Positions 1-6,032 are shown, counted from the stretch's first letter. The stretch is 15,778 nucleotides of DNA from VMFW01 sp038058095 (GCA_038058095.1 JBBUBW010000011.1:1-15778), one strand, 5' to 3'. A program made the numbers and translations. The notes: a model not told the origin generated them from the letters alone.

Positions 1-12
1 TCTTCAAATTTA

Positions 13-41
13 TGGACATTTTGTCGATAATATGGTATTAA
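13..41 (+). promoter_or_regulatory. Promoter of the receiver/kinase pair, leaderless
   Basis: A -35 box TGGACA (13-18, one mismatch to TTGACA), a 17-base spacer and an extended -10 TGGTATTAA (-10 hexamer 36-41) are seen. The expected transcription start, about seven bases after the -10, falls on the ATG at 48, so the mRNA would be leaderless. This is the best-matched of the leaderless-type promoters in the window. Confidence 0.65.
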
Positions 42-47
42 ACAGGA

Positions 48-500
48 ATGAATCTATTTAATTTCGAATTTAACTTCACTGGGCTTAATATAAGAAATAT
101 ATTTCGAAGAAAGCAGAAACTTGGGAAAAATAACGCCTATATTCTTTTTATTGATGACGAAACATTTCCTGTCGTCGAAAATTTAGTGAAGGCTGGGTGG
201 TCAGCAAGAAGAATAAAGGATATTAAAAATATTCAAGACGAAGAAGTCTCCCGGGCCCACGTCATATTTGTCGATTACAAAGGGGTAGGGAGAAATATTT
301 CTGAACAGGATCAAGGTATCGGTGTAATTAAAGCTATTAAAGCCGCCTACGGAGACTCAAAACGAGTTGTTCTCTATTCTGGGTATGCAAGATTTGATCT
401 ATCAATGGATATGCGAAAGGCAGACAATCAGCTTCCTAAAAATTCTGATACTTATGAATTTATCTCTATGATCGAGTCGGAATTAAAGAAAATAAAGTGA
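48..500 (+). CDS. Stand-alone receiver-domain protein (response regulator-like)
   Basis: A 150-residue protein that looks like a divergent response-regulator receiver with no output domain. After a basic N-terminal stretch of about 30 residues, beta-1 ends in an acidic pair D36-D37 (IDDE). A candidate phospho-acceptor D76 follows (FVDYKG), then S111 at the switch position (YSGY) and K131 (LPKN). These match in order the conserved acid pair, Asp, Ser/Thr and Lys of CheY-like domains. Its stop overlaps the GTG start of the kinase-like gene (GTGA), so the two are translationally coupled and probable partners. The ATG start is favoured because a good promoter places transcription initiation exactly on it. 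With no DNA-binding domain, any output is probably by protein contact. The receiver assignment rests on motif order, not on a database hit. Confidence 0.72.
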   Translation: MNLFNFEFNFTGLNIRNIFRRKQKLGKNNAYILFIDDETFPVVENLVKAGWSARRIKDIKNIQDEEVSRAHVIFVDYKGVGRNISEQDQGIGVIKAIKAAYGDSKRVVLYSGYARFDLSMDMRKADNQLPKNSDTYEFISMIESELKKIK

Positions 501-1471
501 TTTATTTGCAGAAAAAAAATAACAGAGGAGAAATTATTTTTTCGAGTCTTCCTCGCGATTTTTCTTCAAGTAATTATCAGCCACGAGAATTTAAGTTAGG
601 AAATGGAACTTTGGTTTTATTTACTGACGATTTACTTTTACTGAAAAGAGCAAAAATATTGAGAAAAGTTGAGGAAATTTGTTCGCCAGCATTAGAATTT
701 ATTCAGGAATACTTTATACAGCAAATAAAGGCTCATTCCCATACTTTGAAGAAGTTGCAAGGACAGTTAAAGCAAAAGTCCGAAGCGCTTGTTGAAAACC
801 CAATGCTTGCTGCCCAAGTGGACTATTCGCACCAGAGGAATATAGTTGCCGATAAAATTAAGAAAAATCCAGAAGCCGCAGCTGATGTTTTTATATACCT
901 ACAGAAGAGGATTTTTGAAGTAGAGGCTCACATATCTAGCTTTGAAATTTTGCATATGGGGGAGGAGCTTCAGCTTGATGTTCGCCCACATAATATTAGG
1001 CGCTTAATTTTGAATATCCTCCATGCTTTTCAAGATAGATTCGACGAATATCATGTTCGCCGTACTTTTAAATTTGAAGACGATATGGCTGAAAGTAAAA
1101 AAATTAGATTAGATTATAAAATAATTAATACCGCTTTCTATAACTTTTTTGATAATGCAGTTAAGTACGTTAAACCTTATTCCGAAATGGTATTTTGTTT
1201 TGATGTGGATGAAGGGAATTATTTTAAGCTTAGAGTTAAAATGAAAAGTTTAAGGATAGAAAAAGATGAAATTCAAAGGCTTTGGGAGCTTGGGTATAGG
1301 GGGAAAAATGCAAAGCAAATAGATGGGTCGGGTGTAGGTATGTACGTAATTAAAAAAGCCCTAAGAATGAATTCCTTTGATATGCAAATTCAACCCGACT
1401 ATAGTGTTATGGAGATCTACGAGGACTCACAAAATATCTCGAATGAGTTCGTTATTTCGGGGTGTTTATAG
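497..1471 (+). CDS. Soluble histidine-kinase-like protein with degenerate ATP lid
   Basis: A 324-residue protein starting at a GTG that overlaps the preceding stop by four bases. No membrane segment or signal peptide is seen. Residues about 66-98 and 131-155 could form the two dimerization helices, with H80 or H82 as candidate phospho-accepting histidine. Residues 205-310 look like a HATPase_c domain, with an N-box N216/N220 (YNFFDNAVKY) and a glycine-rich G2-type box at 277-281 (GSGVG). The DxGxG motif expected just before the lid is replaced by MKSLR (249-253), so ATP binding may be weak or altered. Next to the receiver gene it forms a cytoplasmic two-component-like pair. It ends nine bases before the first trpF-start repeat. 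Alternative: a non-phosphorylating HATPase scaffold. Confidence 0.72.
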   Translation: MIYLQKKNNRGEIIFSSLPRDFSSSNYQPREFKLGNGTLVLFTDDLLLLKRAKILRKVEEICSPALEFIQEYFIQQIKAHSHTLKKLQGQLKQKSEALVENPMLAAQVDYSHQRNIVADKIKKNPEAAADVFIYLQKRIFEVEAHISSFEILHMGEELQLDVRPHNIRRLILNILHAFQDRFDEYHVRRTFKFEDDMAESKKIRLDYKIINTAFYNFFDNAVKYVKPYSEMVFCFDVDEGNYFKLRVKMKSLRIEKDEIQRLWELGYRGKNAKQIDGSGVGMYVIKKALRMNSFDMQIQPDYSVMEIYEDSQNISNEFVISGCL

Positions 1472-1479
1472 AAAAGTTT

Positions 1480-1503
1480 ATGGTTAAAGTAAAAATTTGC
1501 GGG
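1480..1503 (+). repeat. trpF-start direct repeat, copy 1
   Basis: Twenty-four bases identical to the start of the trpF-like gene at 3032, including ATG. Beyond base 24 it diverges in sequence but stays homologous in meaning: translation gives MVKVKICG then VNNRDR and a stop, against ITNTED in the intact gene. It is therefore a fragment of a different trpF allele, not a recent exact duplicate. A TATAGA at 1467-1472 lies at leaderless distance upstream. Confidence 0.9.
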
Positions 1504-1557
1504 GTGAATAACAGGGATAGGTAAATTAGAGATGTTATTTAGGTTTTCCGCAGGCGT

Positions 1558-1586
1558 TTGACAAACTAGTTTGTTGGGCATAACAT
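1558..1586 (+). promoter_or_regulatory. Promoter TTGACA-N17-TAACAT directly before a terminator
   Basis: A perfect -35 box TTGACA (1558-1563), a 17-base spacer and a -10 candidate TAACAT (1581-1586). Transcription would begin near 1593 and run into the hairpin at 1604-1629 almost at once. This suggests a very short RNA or an attenuated leader of the NYN gene. The spacer contains the palindrome at 1561-1574. Confidence 0.55.
1561..1574. promoter_or_regulatory. 14-base perfect palindrome, candidate operator
   Basis: ACAAACTAGTTTGT is its own reverse complement and overlaps the last three bases of the -35 box and much of the spacer. That is a position where a dimeric repressor would block polymerase. 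No candidate repressor gene is seen in the window. Confidence 0.5.
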
Positions 1587-1603
1587 AATAGGCGATATGA
1601 TCA

Positions 1604-1638
1604 CTGCTCCTGCCTTCGGGCAAGGGCAGTTTTGTTTT
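1604..1638 (+). terminator. Intrinsic terminator upstream of the NYN gene
   Basis: The hairpin pairs 1604-1614 with 1619-1629, with one wobble and one C-A mismatch, around a TTCG tetraloop (1615-1618). TTTTGTTTT follows. It can end transcripts from the receiver/kinase pair or the short RNA started near 1593. It also insulates the NYN gene, whose own -10 box begins immediately downstream. Confidence 0.8.
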
Positions 1639-1639
1639 A

Positions 1640-1648
1640 TGATATAAT
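1640..1648 (+). promoter_or_regulatory. Extended -10 promoter of the NYN gene
   Basis: TGATATAAT is a perfect TATAAT hexamer (1643-1648) with an upstream TG. No -35 is recognisable at 17 bases, where the terminator stem lies. The start of transcription would fall at about 1655-1656, on the ATG, giving a leaderless mRNA. This decides the start codon of the gene. Confidence 0.65.
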
Positions 1649-1655
1649 ACACAAA

Positions 1656-2213
1656 ATGAACAACGAGAGGGTGTGTATTTATATAGACGGCAGCAATTTT
1701 TACGGTTACCTTAAGGATGAAGAGGTTTCTTTTCCAAAAGGAGTAAGTTTTAATTTTAGAAAATTCGCTGATTTTTTGGTAAATGATAGAAATTGTATAT
1801 CGAAGCGATACTATACCGGTATATTCAGGAATATCGACGGAACTTCAAAAAGTATTGGGCTCGTGAAGGGGCAACAAAAATTTCTCTCTAAACTTGAAAG
1901 CCACGACGGATTTACAATAAAACGTGGCCGTATTTTGTATGATAGCGGTCGTATTCGAGAAAAAGGCACTGACGTAAAGATAGCCGCTGATTTAATAATC
2001 GGAGCAGTGGACGACATCTACGACACTGCGATTTTAGTAAGCTCGGACACCGATTTAATTCCCGCAATTCAATACGTTAAATATCGAAAGAAAAAATTGG
2101 AGTATGTTGGATTTTCTCATGCTCCCTCATTTGGAATACAAAAATACGCTAGTTTTACAAGGTTGTTACTGCCTTCGGATATAGAAAAATTTAGAGTTGA
2201 GCGAGTTGGGTAA
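1656..2213 (+). CDS. NYN-domain (LabA/DUF88-like) putative ribonuclease
   Basis: A 185-residue protein of the NYN family, PIN-like metal-dependent nucleases that usually act on RNA. The acidic motifs are in the expected order: D11 with N14 (IDGSN) at the end of the first strand, D106 in KGTDVKIAADL, and D131/D133 in VSSDTDLIPA. The length fits a single-domain LabA/NicB-type protein. The reading frame can be opened eight codons earlier at 1632, but that start lies upstream of the -10 box, so the ATG at 1656 is chosen. It is the single gene between trpF-start copies 1 and 2, with its stop four bases before copy 2. Its substrate is unknown. A role in RNA turnover, or in a toxin-like or defence setting, would be inference from the family only. 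Confidence 0.85.
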   Translation: MNNERVCIYIDGSNFYGYLKDEEVSFPKGVSFNFRKFADFLVNDRNCISKRYYTGIFRNIDGTSKSIGLVKGQQKFLSKLESHDGFTIKRGRILYDSGRIREKGTDVKIAADLIIGAVDDIYDTAILVSSDTDLIPAIQYVKYRKKKLEYVGFSHAPSFGIQKYASFTRLLLPSDIEKFRVERVG

Positions 2214-2217
2214 AACT

Positions 2218-2241
2218 ATGGTTAAAGTAAAAATTTGCGGG
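2218..2241 (+). repeat. trpF-start direct repeat, copy 2
   Basis: The same 24 bases as copies 1 and 3; identity to copy 3 extends through the next four bases. It encodes MVKVKICGIKIN and a TAA stop at 2254-2256, two bases before the ATG of the next gene. It begins four bases after the stop codon of the NYN gene. Confidence 0.9.
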
Positions 2242-2258
2242 ATAAAAATAAATTAATT

Positions 2259-3011
2259 ATGTCTTTCGAAAATCCGCCTCAAAAAATAAAACCTCATTTC
2301 GGGCACTCGTTTGAGATTGCAAGATTTGAAGAAGGCGATAGTATTCCGGTTGGAGGAGAAAGTAGGTTTTCGACGGAAACGAATATTAAAATTACCGGCG
2401 ATTTTGAAAAATTCGAGAAGTTTTTTGGGGAAATGGAAGAAGTTGCCGGGAAGTATGATTTGAATAAACTGAAAGAGTGGCTTGCTTCTCAAGGCCTCGA
2501 TGTAGATGAAAAAATGTTTGCGAATTTACTTGCGTTCACGAAAAAATTTGAGACTCGATATCCAACAAACCCTCAAGCAGAGGAAACTAGGCGAAAACTT
2601 TATGCGGAAAAAGGCGAGGGTTTAAAATTGAGTGATATTTTTGAAGCCAATAGCCCCGAGTGTGCTGAAATTGCCGCGCTAGCTCAAGCTTATCTTCAGC
2701 GCGAGGACATTCCTTCGTCATATTTTAGCGGAGATGTGCTATGGGATAAAGATCAGGAGTTTTCCGAAGAGCATAGTTTTATTGTTATTAGATTAGGCGA
2801 TAAAACATACCTTTACGACCCGATGAATCCAACTGACACAACGCAGGGTAATTTTCCGAGTTTGTACACGACCAAAGCAAATTTCGATGAGGAAATGGCG
2901 AAAGGCGAAAAACGTTTTGTTGCCGCCCAAAACATTCTTAGCAAGAAAGAAGCTTTTTATGGAGCAAACGACGGCACGAATGTTTATCCGGAAAAACATA
3001 TAGCTGGATAG
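2259..3011 (+). CDS. Transglutaminase-like cysteine protein, function unknown
   Basis: A 250-residue soluble protein. The C-terminal half has the three-part signature of transglutaminase/papain-like folds: C135 at the start of a helix (SPECAEIAALAQAY), H172 before a strand (EEHSFIVI) and D187 (LYDPMNP). These would be the Cys-His-Asp triad. The N-terminal 120 residues are charged and helical, with no family I recognise. No signal peptide is seen. The ATG at 2259 is chosen; an upstream TTG at 2235 lies inside repeat copy 2. There is no Shine-Dalgarno sequence. The mini-ORF in copy 2 ends two bases before this ATG, so translational coupling is possible. It lies between trpF-start copies 2 and 3, with its stop 20 bases before copy 3. 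The triad assignment is inference from spacing and local sequence. Confidence 0.7.
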   Translation: MSFENPPQKIKPHFGHSFEIARFEEGDSIPVGGESRFSTETNIKITGDFEKFEKFFGEMEEVAGKYDLNKLKEWLASQGLDVDEKMFANLLAFTKKFETRYPTNPQAEETRRKLYAEKGEGLKLSDIFEANSPECAEIAALAQAYLQREDIPSSYFSGDVLWDKDQEFSEEHSFIVIRLGDKTYLYDPMNPTDTTQGNFPSLYTTKANFDEEMAKGEKRFVAAQNILSKKEAFYGANDGTNVYPEKHIAG

Positions 3012-3017
3012 TAGCTT

Positions 3018-3025
3018 TGAATAAT
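3018..3025 (+). promoter_or_regulatory. Possible -10 box of the trpF-like gene
   Basis: TG followed directly by AATAAT (3020-3025), with the ATG at 3032 seven bases downstream. This is the leaderless spacing seen elsewhere in the window. No convincing -35 is visible, so support is modest. Confidence 0.4.
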
Positions 3026-3031
3026 TTGATT

Positions 3032-3055
3032 ATGGTTAAAGTAAAAATTTGCGGG
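3032..3055 (+). repeat. trpF-start direct repeat, copy 3 (intact gene start)
   Basis: The 24-base sequence in its native place, at the start of the complete trpF-like gene. It encodes MVKVKICG, the first beta strand of the barrel with the catalytic Cys7. The other two copies are truncated derivatives of this gene start. Confidence 0.9.
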
Positions 3056-3682
3056 ATAACAAACACAGAAGACGCGCTCGCGGCAATATCATTTGGGGCT
3101 GATGCTTTGGGTTTTTTAGTGGGCAAAGTTCACTTTTCGACTGGGTTTTTTATTTCGCCGGAAAAAGCCGCGGAGATTATCGCTAAACTTCCGCCTTTTT
3201 ATTCGAGTGTTTTAGTGACTCATTTATCCAAGCCAAAAGAGGTGATTAACTTGGCAAAAATTTCTAACGTAACCACCGCTCACTTGCACGGATCAACTCC
3301 AGAAGAATTAGTTGAGATAAAGACGCAACTTCCATATCTAAAAATCTGTAAAGTGGTTAATGTGTTTGACGAGAAAGCGATCGCGGAAGCTAAAGCGTTT
3401 GAGGGTTTTGCGGATGGAATAACGCTCGACTCAGGAAATAGGGAGACGGGGCAGATTGGCGGAACCGGAAAAACGCATGATTGGAACATAAGCCGTAGGA
3501 TAGTGGAGTCAGTATCTTTACCGGTGATTCTCGCGGGCGGGTTGAATCCTGATAATGTTATTGAAGCTATCAAAAAAGTTAGGCCGTATGCCGTTGATGT
3601 AAATTTTGGAGTGAGTAATAGCGATGGCACAAAGAATCACGAGAAAATGAAGCTTTTCATTGAAAGAGTGAAGTTGCAATAA
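3032..3682 (+). CDS. trpF: Phosphoribosylanthranilate isomerase-like (TrpF) barrel protein
   Basis: A 216-residue (beta/alpha)8 barrel, the usual length for monofunctional TrpF, which isomerises N-(5-phosphoribosyl)anthranilate in tryptophan synthesis. Family signs are KICGITN with Cys7 (general base), D133 in ITLDSG (general acid), QIGGTGKTHDW, and the phosphate-binding LAGGLNPDNV. Two conserved places are changed. The SKR-type segment before ISPE, whose Arg binds the anthranilate carboxylate in known enzymes, reads STGFFISPE. The late SGVE..PG.KD segment reads FGVSNSDGTKN. No other trp gene is in the window. It may be a true TrpF in a scavenging organism or a relative with another aminoaldose substrate. 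A start five codons earlier (3017) is possible, but the ATG at 3032 matches the repeats and family length. Confidence 0.82.
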   Translation: MVKVKICGITNTEDALAAISFGADALGFLVGKVHFSTGFFISPEKAAEIIAKLPPFYSSVLVTHLSKPKEVINLAKISNVTTAHLHGSTPEELVEIKTQLPYLKICKVVNVFDEKAIAEAKAFEGFADGITLDSGNRETGQIGGTGKTHDWNISRRIVESVSLPVILAGGLNPDNVIEAIKKVRPYAVDVNFGVSNSDGTKNHEKMKLFIERVKLQ

Positions 3683-3726
3683 GTAGGGGTAATATGCGCG
3701 TGATGTCGCGTAGAAGGACCGAGATG

Positions 3727-3734
3727 TGTATAAT
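3727..3734 (+). promoter_or_regulatory. -10 box of the Nudix gene, leaderless spacing
   Basis: A perfect TATAAT (3729-3734), directly preceded by TG, lies eight bases before the ATG at 3743. No clear -35 is seen. The spacing implies a leaderless mRNA or one with only one or two leader bases. Confidence 0.55.
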
Positions 3735-3742
3735 TTACTGAT

Positions 3743-4195
3743 ATGATATCTAGTAACTACAATTATGTTGAGGTGGTCGCTTCCGCTCTTATTGTAAATA
3801 AGGACAAGAAGATTCTCCTCATAAAATCTCACAAATGGGGCGACGCATATCTTCTTCCCGGTGGTCACGTAGAAATCAACGAAACTATCTTTGAAGCAGC
3901 TAAGCGAGAGGGGAAAGAAGAAACTGGACTTAAATTAAAACCACTTTATTGCGTTAATATTGGAGAACTCATTAACGACCCAGAATTTCATCGCAAAGCG
4001 CATTTAATTTACTTTCATGTTGTCTGCGAGGCGCTGACAGAAAATGTCCAACTCGATAACAAAGAGTTGAATGATTTTATATGGATTGAACCGGAAAAGG
4101 CTTTCAACCTAAAAAATTTGAGAGCCCAAAGTACAATAAAAAATTACTTAAGTGGTATCAAGATAAATCTTGGAAGTCAGGTTTTTGGAAATTAA
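3743..4195 (+). CDS. Nudix hydrolase
   Basis: A 150-residue single-domain Nudix protein that would hydrolyse a nucleoside diphosphate linked to another group. The Nudix box is complete: G41, five residues, E47, seven residues, R55-E56, then E59-E60, T61, G62 and a hydrophobic L63. The box glutamates bind the catalytic metal. The preceding YLLPGG and the following strand are typical of MutT/ADP-ribose-type members; the substrate cannot be read from the sequence. The start is fixed by a TATAAT eight bases upstream. It stands alone, 60 bases after trpF and about 100 bases before the ABC-F gene, which has a separate promoter. It looks like an ordinary housekeeping or scavenging enzyme. Confidence 0.9.
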   Translation: MISSNYNYVEVVASALIVNKDKKILLIKSHKWGDAYLLPGGHVEINETIFEAAKREGKEETGLKLKPLYCVNIGELINDPEFHRKAHLIYFHVVCEALTENVQLDNKELNDFIWIEPEKAFNLKNLRAQSTIKNYLSGIKINLGSQVFGN

Positions 4196-4256
4196 ATCCT
4201 AAACGAGATGAGTTGTTGATTTTTTTAAGTCGCCCGTAAGCGATACTCGTGAAGCT

Positions 4257-4284
4257 TTGATTTTTGCGTTCTTTAAAGTATAGT
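4257..4284 (+). promoter_or_regulatory. Promoter of the ABC-F gene
   Basis: TTGATT (4257-4262), a 16-base spacer and TATAGT (4279-4284). Transcription would begin near 4291, leaving a leader of about 12 bases before the ATG at 4303 with no Shine-Dalgarno sequence. Confidence 0.5.
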
Positions 4285-4302
4285 TCTTATCTGAACAAAA
4301 AA

Positions 4303-5790
4303 ATGAACGAGACTATGAAAACCGTCAACGTGATGCTGGGTGGCAATGTGATTATCCGGTTTAATAAGGTTTCTTTTGAGTACGGGAAAAAGCCAATTAT
4401 AACGCAGGCGGATTTTTCGGTGAGGGAAGGATCGAAGATTACGCTGATGGGGCAAAATGGTGCGGGGAAAAGCACGATTTTCCGTTTGATTGCCGGGGAT
4501 TTGAAGCCGGAGATTGGGGCGATTTCGGTGACGAAGGGGCTCACGATGGCGACGGCGAGACAGGTGATTGGGCGAGACGAAGCCGAGCTTACGGTTCGGG
4601 AATTTTTTGAAAAAGCGTTTCCGCGCAAGGTTTACGACATTGAACCGAGGATTGATAAGATTTTAGACGTGGTGCATCTGTCCGTGCCGCAAGATAAAGT
4701 TTTGAAAGATTTATCCGGCGGGCAACAGGCAAGAGTGCTCTTGGCGCAAGCGCTGATTCAGAATCCGGATATTCTTTTGCTGGATGAGCCGACGAATAAT
4801 TTAGACAAGCAGGGGATAGAGCACCTCACGCAATTTTTGATTGATTATAAAAAAACCTGTATTGTGATTTCTCATGACGCCGACTTTTTGAATTCATTTA
4901 CGCACGGCGTTTTATATTTGGATGTTTTCACGCACAAAATAGAACAGTACACCGGGGACTACTTCGCGGTGGTGGGGGAGATAAAAGCTAGGCTCGAACG
5001 GGAAAGGATGAAAAACGTGCGGCTCGAGAAAGACATCGCGCATCGGAAGGAGCAGGCGGGATTTTTTGTGCAGAAGGGCGGACACATGCGGGATGTGGCC
5101 CGTAAGATGAATGAAAAAATCGAGAAGCTGGAGGAAGATATTGTGGAGGTGAGGCGGGAGGATAAGGCGATCAGGAATTTCGCGATTCATTGCCAGAAGG
5201 ATTTAGTCGGGCAGATTTTGGAATTAAAATCAGTCTCGATTATGAATTTAAAAACTCACAAGCCGGTTGTCAAAAAAGTGAACGTGGTTTTGAAAAGAAA
5301 AGAGCGTTTGCTTTTGGCTGGGCCCAACGGTATTGGTAAGACGACGCTTTTGGAAAAACTGGCGAGCGGACACGCTAAAGGAGAACACGTGACGCCGGGG
5401 ATTCATATCGGGTATTACCGACAGGATTTTTCGACGTTAGATTTTGAAGAGACGGTGTATAGGACTTTGGCGGACGCGATGAAAGAAGGAACCGACCAAG
5501 AACTTCGTTCTTGCGCCGCGGGTTTTATGTTGGATTCGGAAATTTTGAAAGCCAGGATTGGCTCGCTCTCGGAAGGGCAAAAAGGATTGGTGGCTTTCGC
5601 GAAACTTTCTCTCGAGCGGCCGGGCTTGCTGATTCTTGACGAACCCACTAACCACATCAACTTCCGACACATTCCCGTGATTGCCAACGCGCTTGATCGT
5701 TACGATGGCGCGATGATTTTGGTGAGCCACGTGCCGGATTTTGTGAAACAAATTAAAATTGATTATGTTTTGGATTTGGGTGAATTATAA
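4303..5790 (+). CDS. ABC-F family ATPase (ribosome-associated)
   Basis: A 495-residue protein with two fused ABC ATPase domains and no membrane segments, the ABC-F layout. These proteins act on the ribosome, either in translation control or in antibiotic protection. Domain 1 has Walker A GQNGAGKST (50-58), signature LSGGQ (137-141), Walker B with E162 (LLLDEPTNNLD) and switch H191. A charged, helical linker at about 215-300 matches the P-site tRNA interaction motif region. Domain 2 has Walker A GPNGIGKTT (340-348), signature LSEGQ (422-426), Walker B with E447 (LLILDEPTNH) and H476. An upstream TTG (4264) overlaps the promoter, so the ATG at 4303 is preferred; ATGs at 4315 and 4333 are alternatives. 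The subfamily is not resolved. Codons look more G-rich than in the accessory block to the left. Confidence 0.92.
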   Translation: MNETMKTVNVMLGGNVIIRFNKVSFEYGKKPIITQADFSVREGSKITLMGQNGAGKSTIFRLIAGDLKPEIGAISVTKGLTMATARQVIGRDEAELTVREFFEKAFPRKVYDIEPRIDKILDVVHLSVPQDKVLKDLSGGQQARVLLAQALIQNPDILLLDEPTNNLDKQGIEHLTQFLIDYKKTCIVISHDADFLNSFTHGVLYLDVFTHKIEQYTGDYFAVVGEIKARLERERMKNVRLEKDIAHRKEQAGFFVQKGGHMRDVARKMNEKIEKLEEDIVEVRREDKAIRNFAIHCQKDLVGQILELKSVSIMNLKTHKPVVKKVNVVLKRKERLLLAGPNGIGKTTLLEKLASGHAKGEHVTPGIHIGYYRQDFSTLDFEETVYRTLADAMKEGTDQELRSCAAGFMLDSEILKARIGSLSEGQKGLVAFAKLSLERPGLLILDEPTNHINFRHIPVIANALDRYDGAMILVSHVPDFVKQIKIDYVLDLGEL

Positions 5791-5799
5791 AAATGGAAA

Positions 5800-5830
5800 C
5801 GCCGTGAGATCTTTTGGGAGTCTCACGGCG
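5800..5830 (-). terminator. Intrinsic terminator of the 54-residue minus-strand gene
   Basis: A perfect 10-base-pair stem, CGCCGTGAGA (5800-5809) with TCTCACGGCG (5821-5830), around an 11-base loop. Read on the minus strand it is followed by a T-rich run (TTTCCATTTTT). On the plus strand no T run follows, so it serves mainly the minus-strand gene but may also protect the 3' end of the ABC-F mRNA. Confidence 0.75.
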
Positions 5831-5853
5831 CTGGGTTATGAGGATGAACACTT

Positions 5854-6018
5854 CTAGCTCTGGCGAGCTTCCTCTATAAGCTCTTTTGCTCGGATAGTTA
5901 GCCGTTCTGCGAGTTCCTTAAACCAGAAGTCGCAAGGGCCAGCCGCTCCTTGGTTAAGAGAGTTAGCAACCTCGAGTAGCGTGTCAGCTACTACTAGGTT
6001 TTGCTCCGATTTATTCAT
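5854..6018 (-). CDS. Small 54-residue protein of unknown function with strong SD
   Basis: A small gene I do not recognise. The protein begins MNKSEQNLVVADTLL and ends ELIEEARQS. It looks like two amphipathic helices (about 5-22 and 31-53) joined by a Gly/Pro turn at 24-28 with one cysteine, C29. There is no signal peptide or membrane segment. Support for a real gene is its complete setting: a consensus promoter (TTGACT, 17 bases, TACCAT at 6089-6061), AGGAGGT seven bases before the ATG, and an intrinsic terminator 24 bases after the stop. It is the only gene here with a canonical Shine-Dalgarno sequence, and it lies on the opposite strand to its neighbours, divergent from obg. It may be a highly expressed small protein or a regulator; nothing in the sequence decides this. 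Confidence 0.78.
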   Translation of the reverse strand: MNKSEQNLVVADTLLEVANSLNQGAAGPCDFWFKELAERLTIRAKELIEEARQS

Positions 6019-6025
6019 GGCAATT

Positions 6026-6032
6026 ACCTCCT
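6026..6032 (-). promoter_or_regulatory. Canonical ribosome binding site AGGAGGT
   Basis: Read on the minus strand, AGGAGGT ends seven bases before the ATG at 6018, a full anti-Shine-Dalgarno match at ideal distance. It stands out because the other genes in the window show no comparable site. Confidence 0.85.

Noticed and set aside
1..60. A further trpF-start copy at the left edge, from ATGGTATTAAAC near 32
   Set aside because: Only the first few bases resemble the core; it is better explained as the extended -10 box of the receiver gene.
1417..1623. Minus-strand frame of 68 codons across the 3' end of the kinase gene, copy 1 and the promoter region
   Set aside because: It starts inside the terminator hairpin, reads the trpF fragment backwards and overlaps the kinase-like gene.
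1480..3060. Integron cassette array with attC sites
   Set aside because: The repeat is only 24 bases, lacks paired inverted core sites of the attC type, is part of a coding start, and no IntI-like gene is present in the window.
4196..4256. Terminator after the Nudix gene (TCGC-CCGTAA-GCGA)
   Set aside because: The stem is only four pairs and the T run precedes rather than directly follows it.
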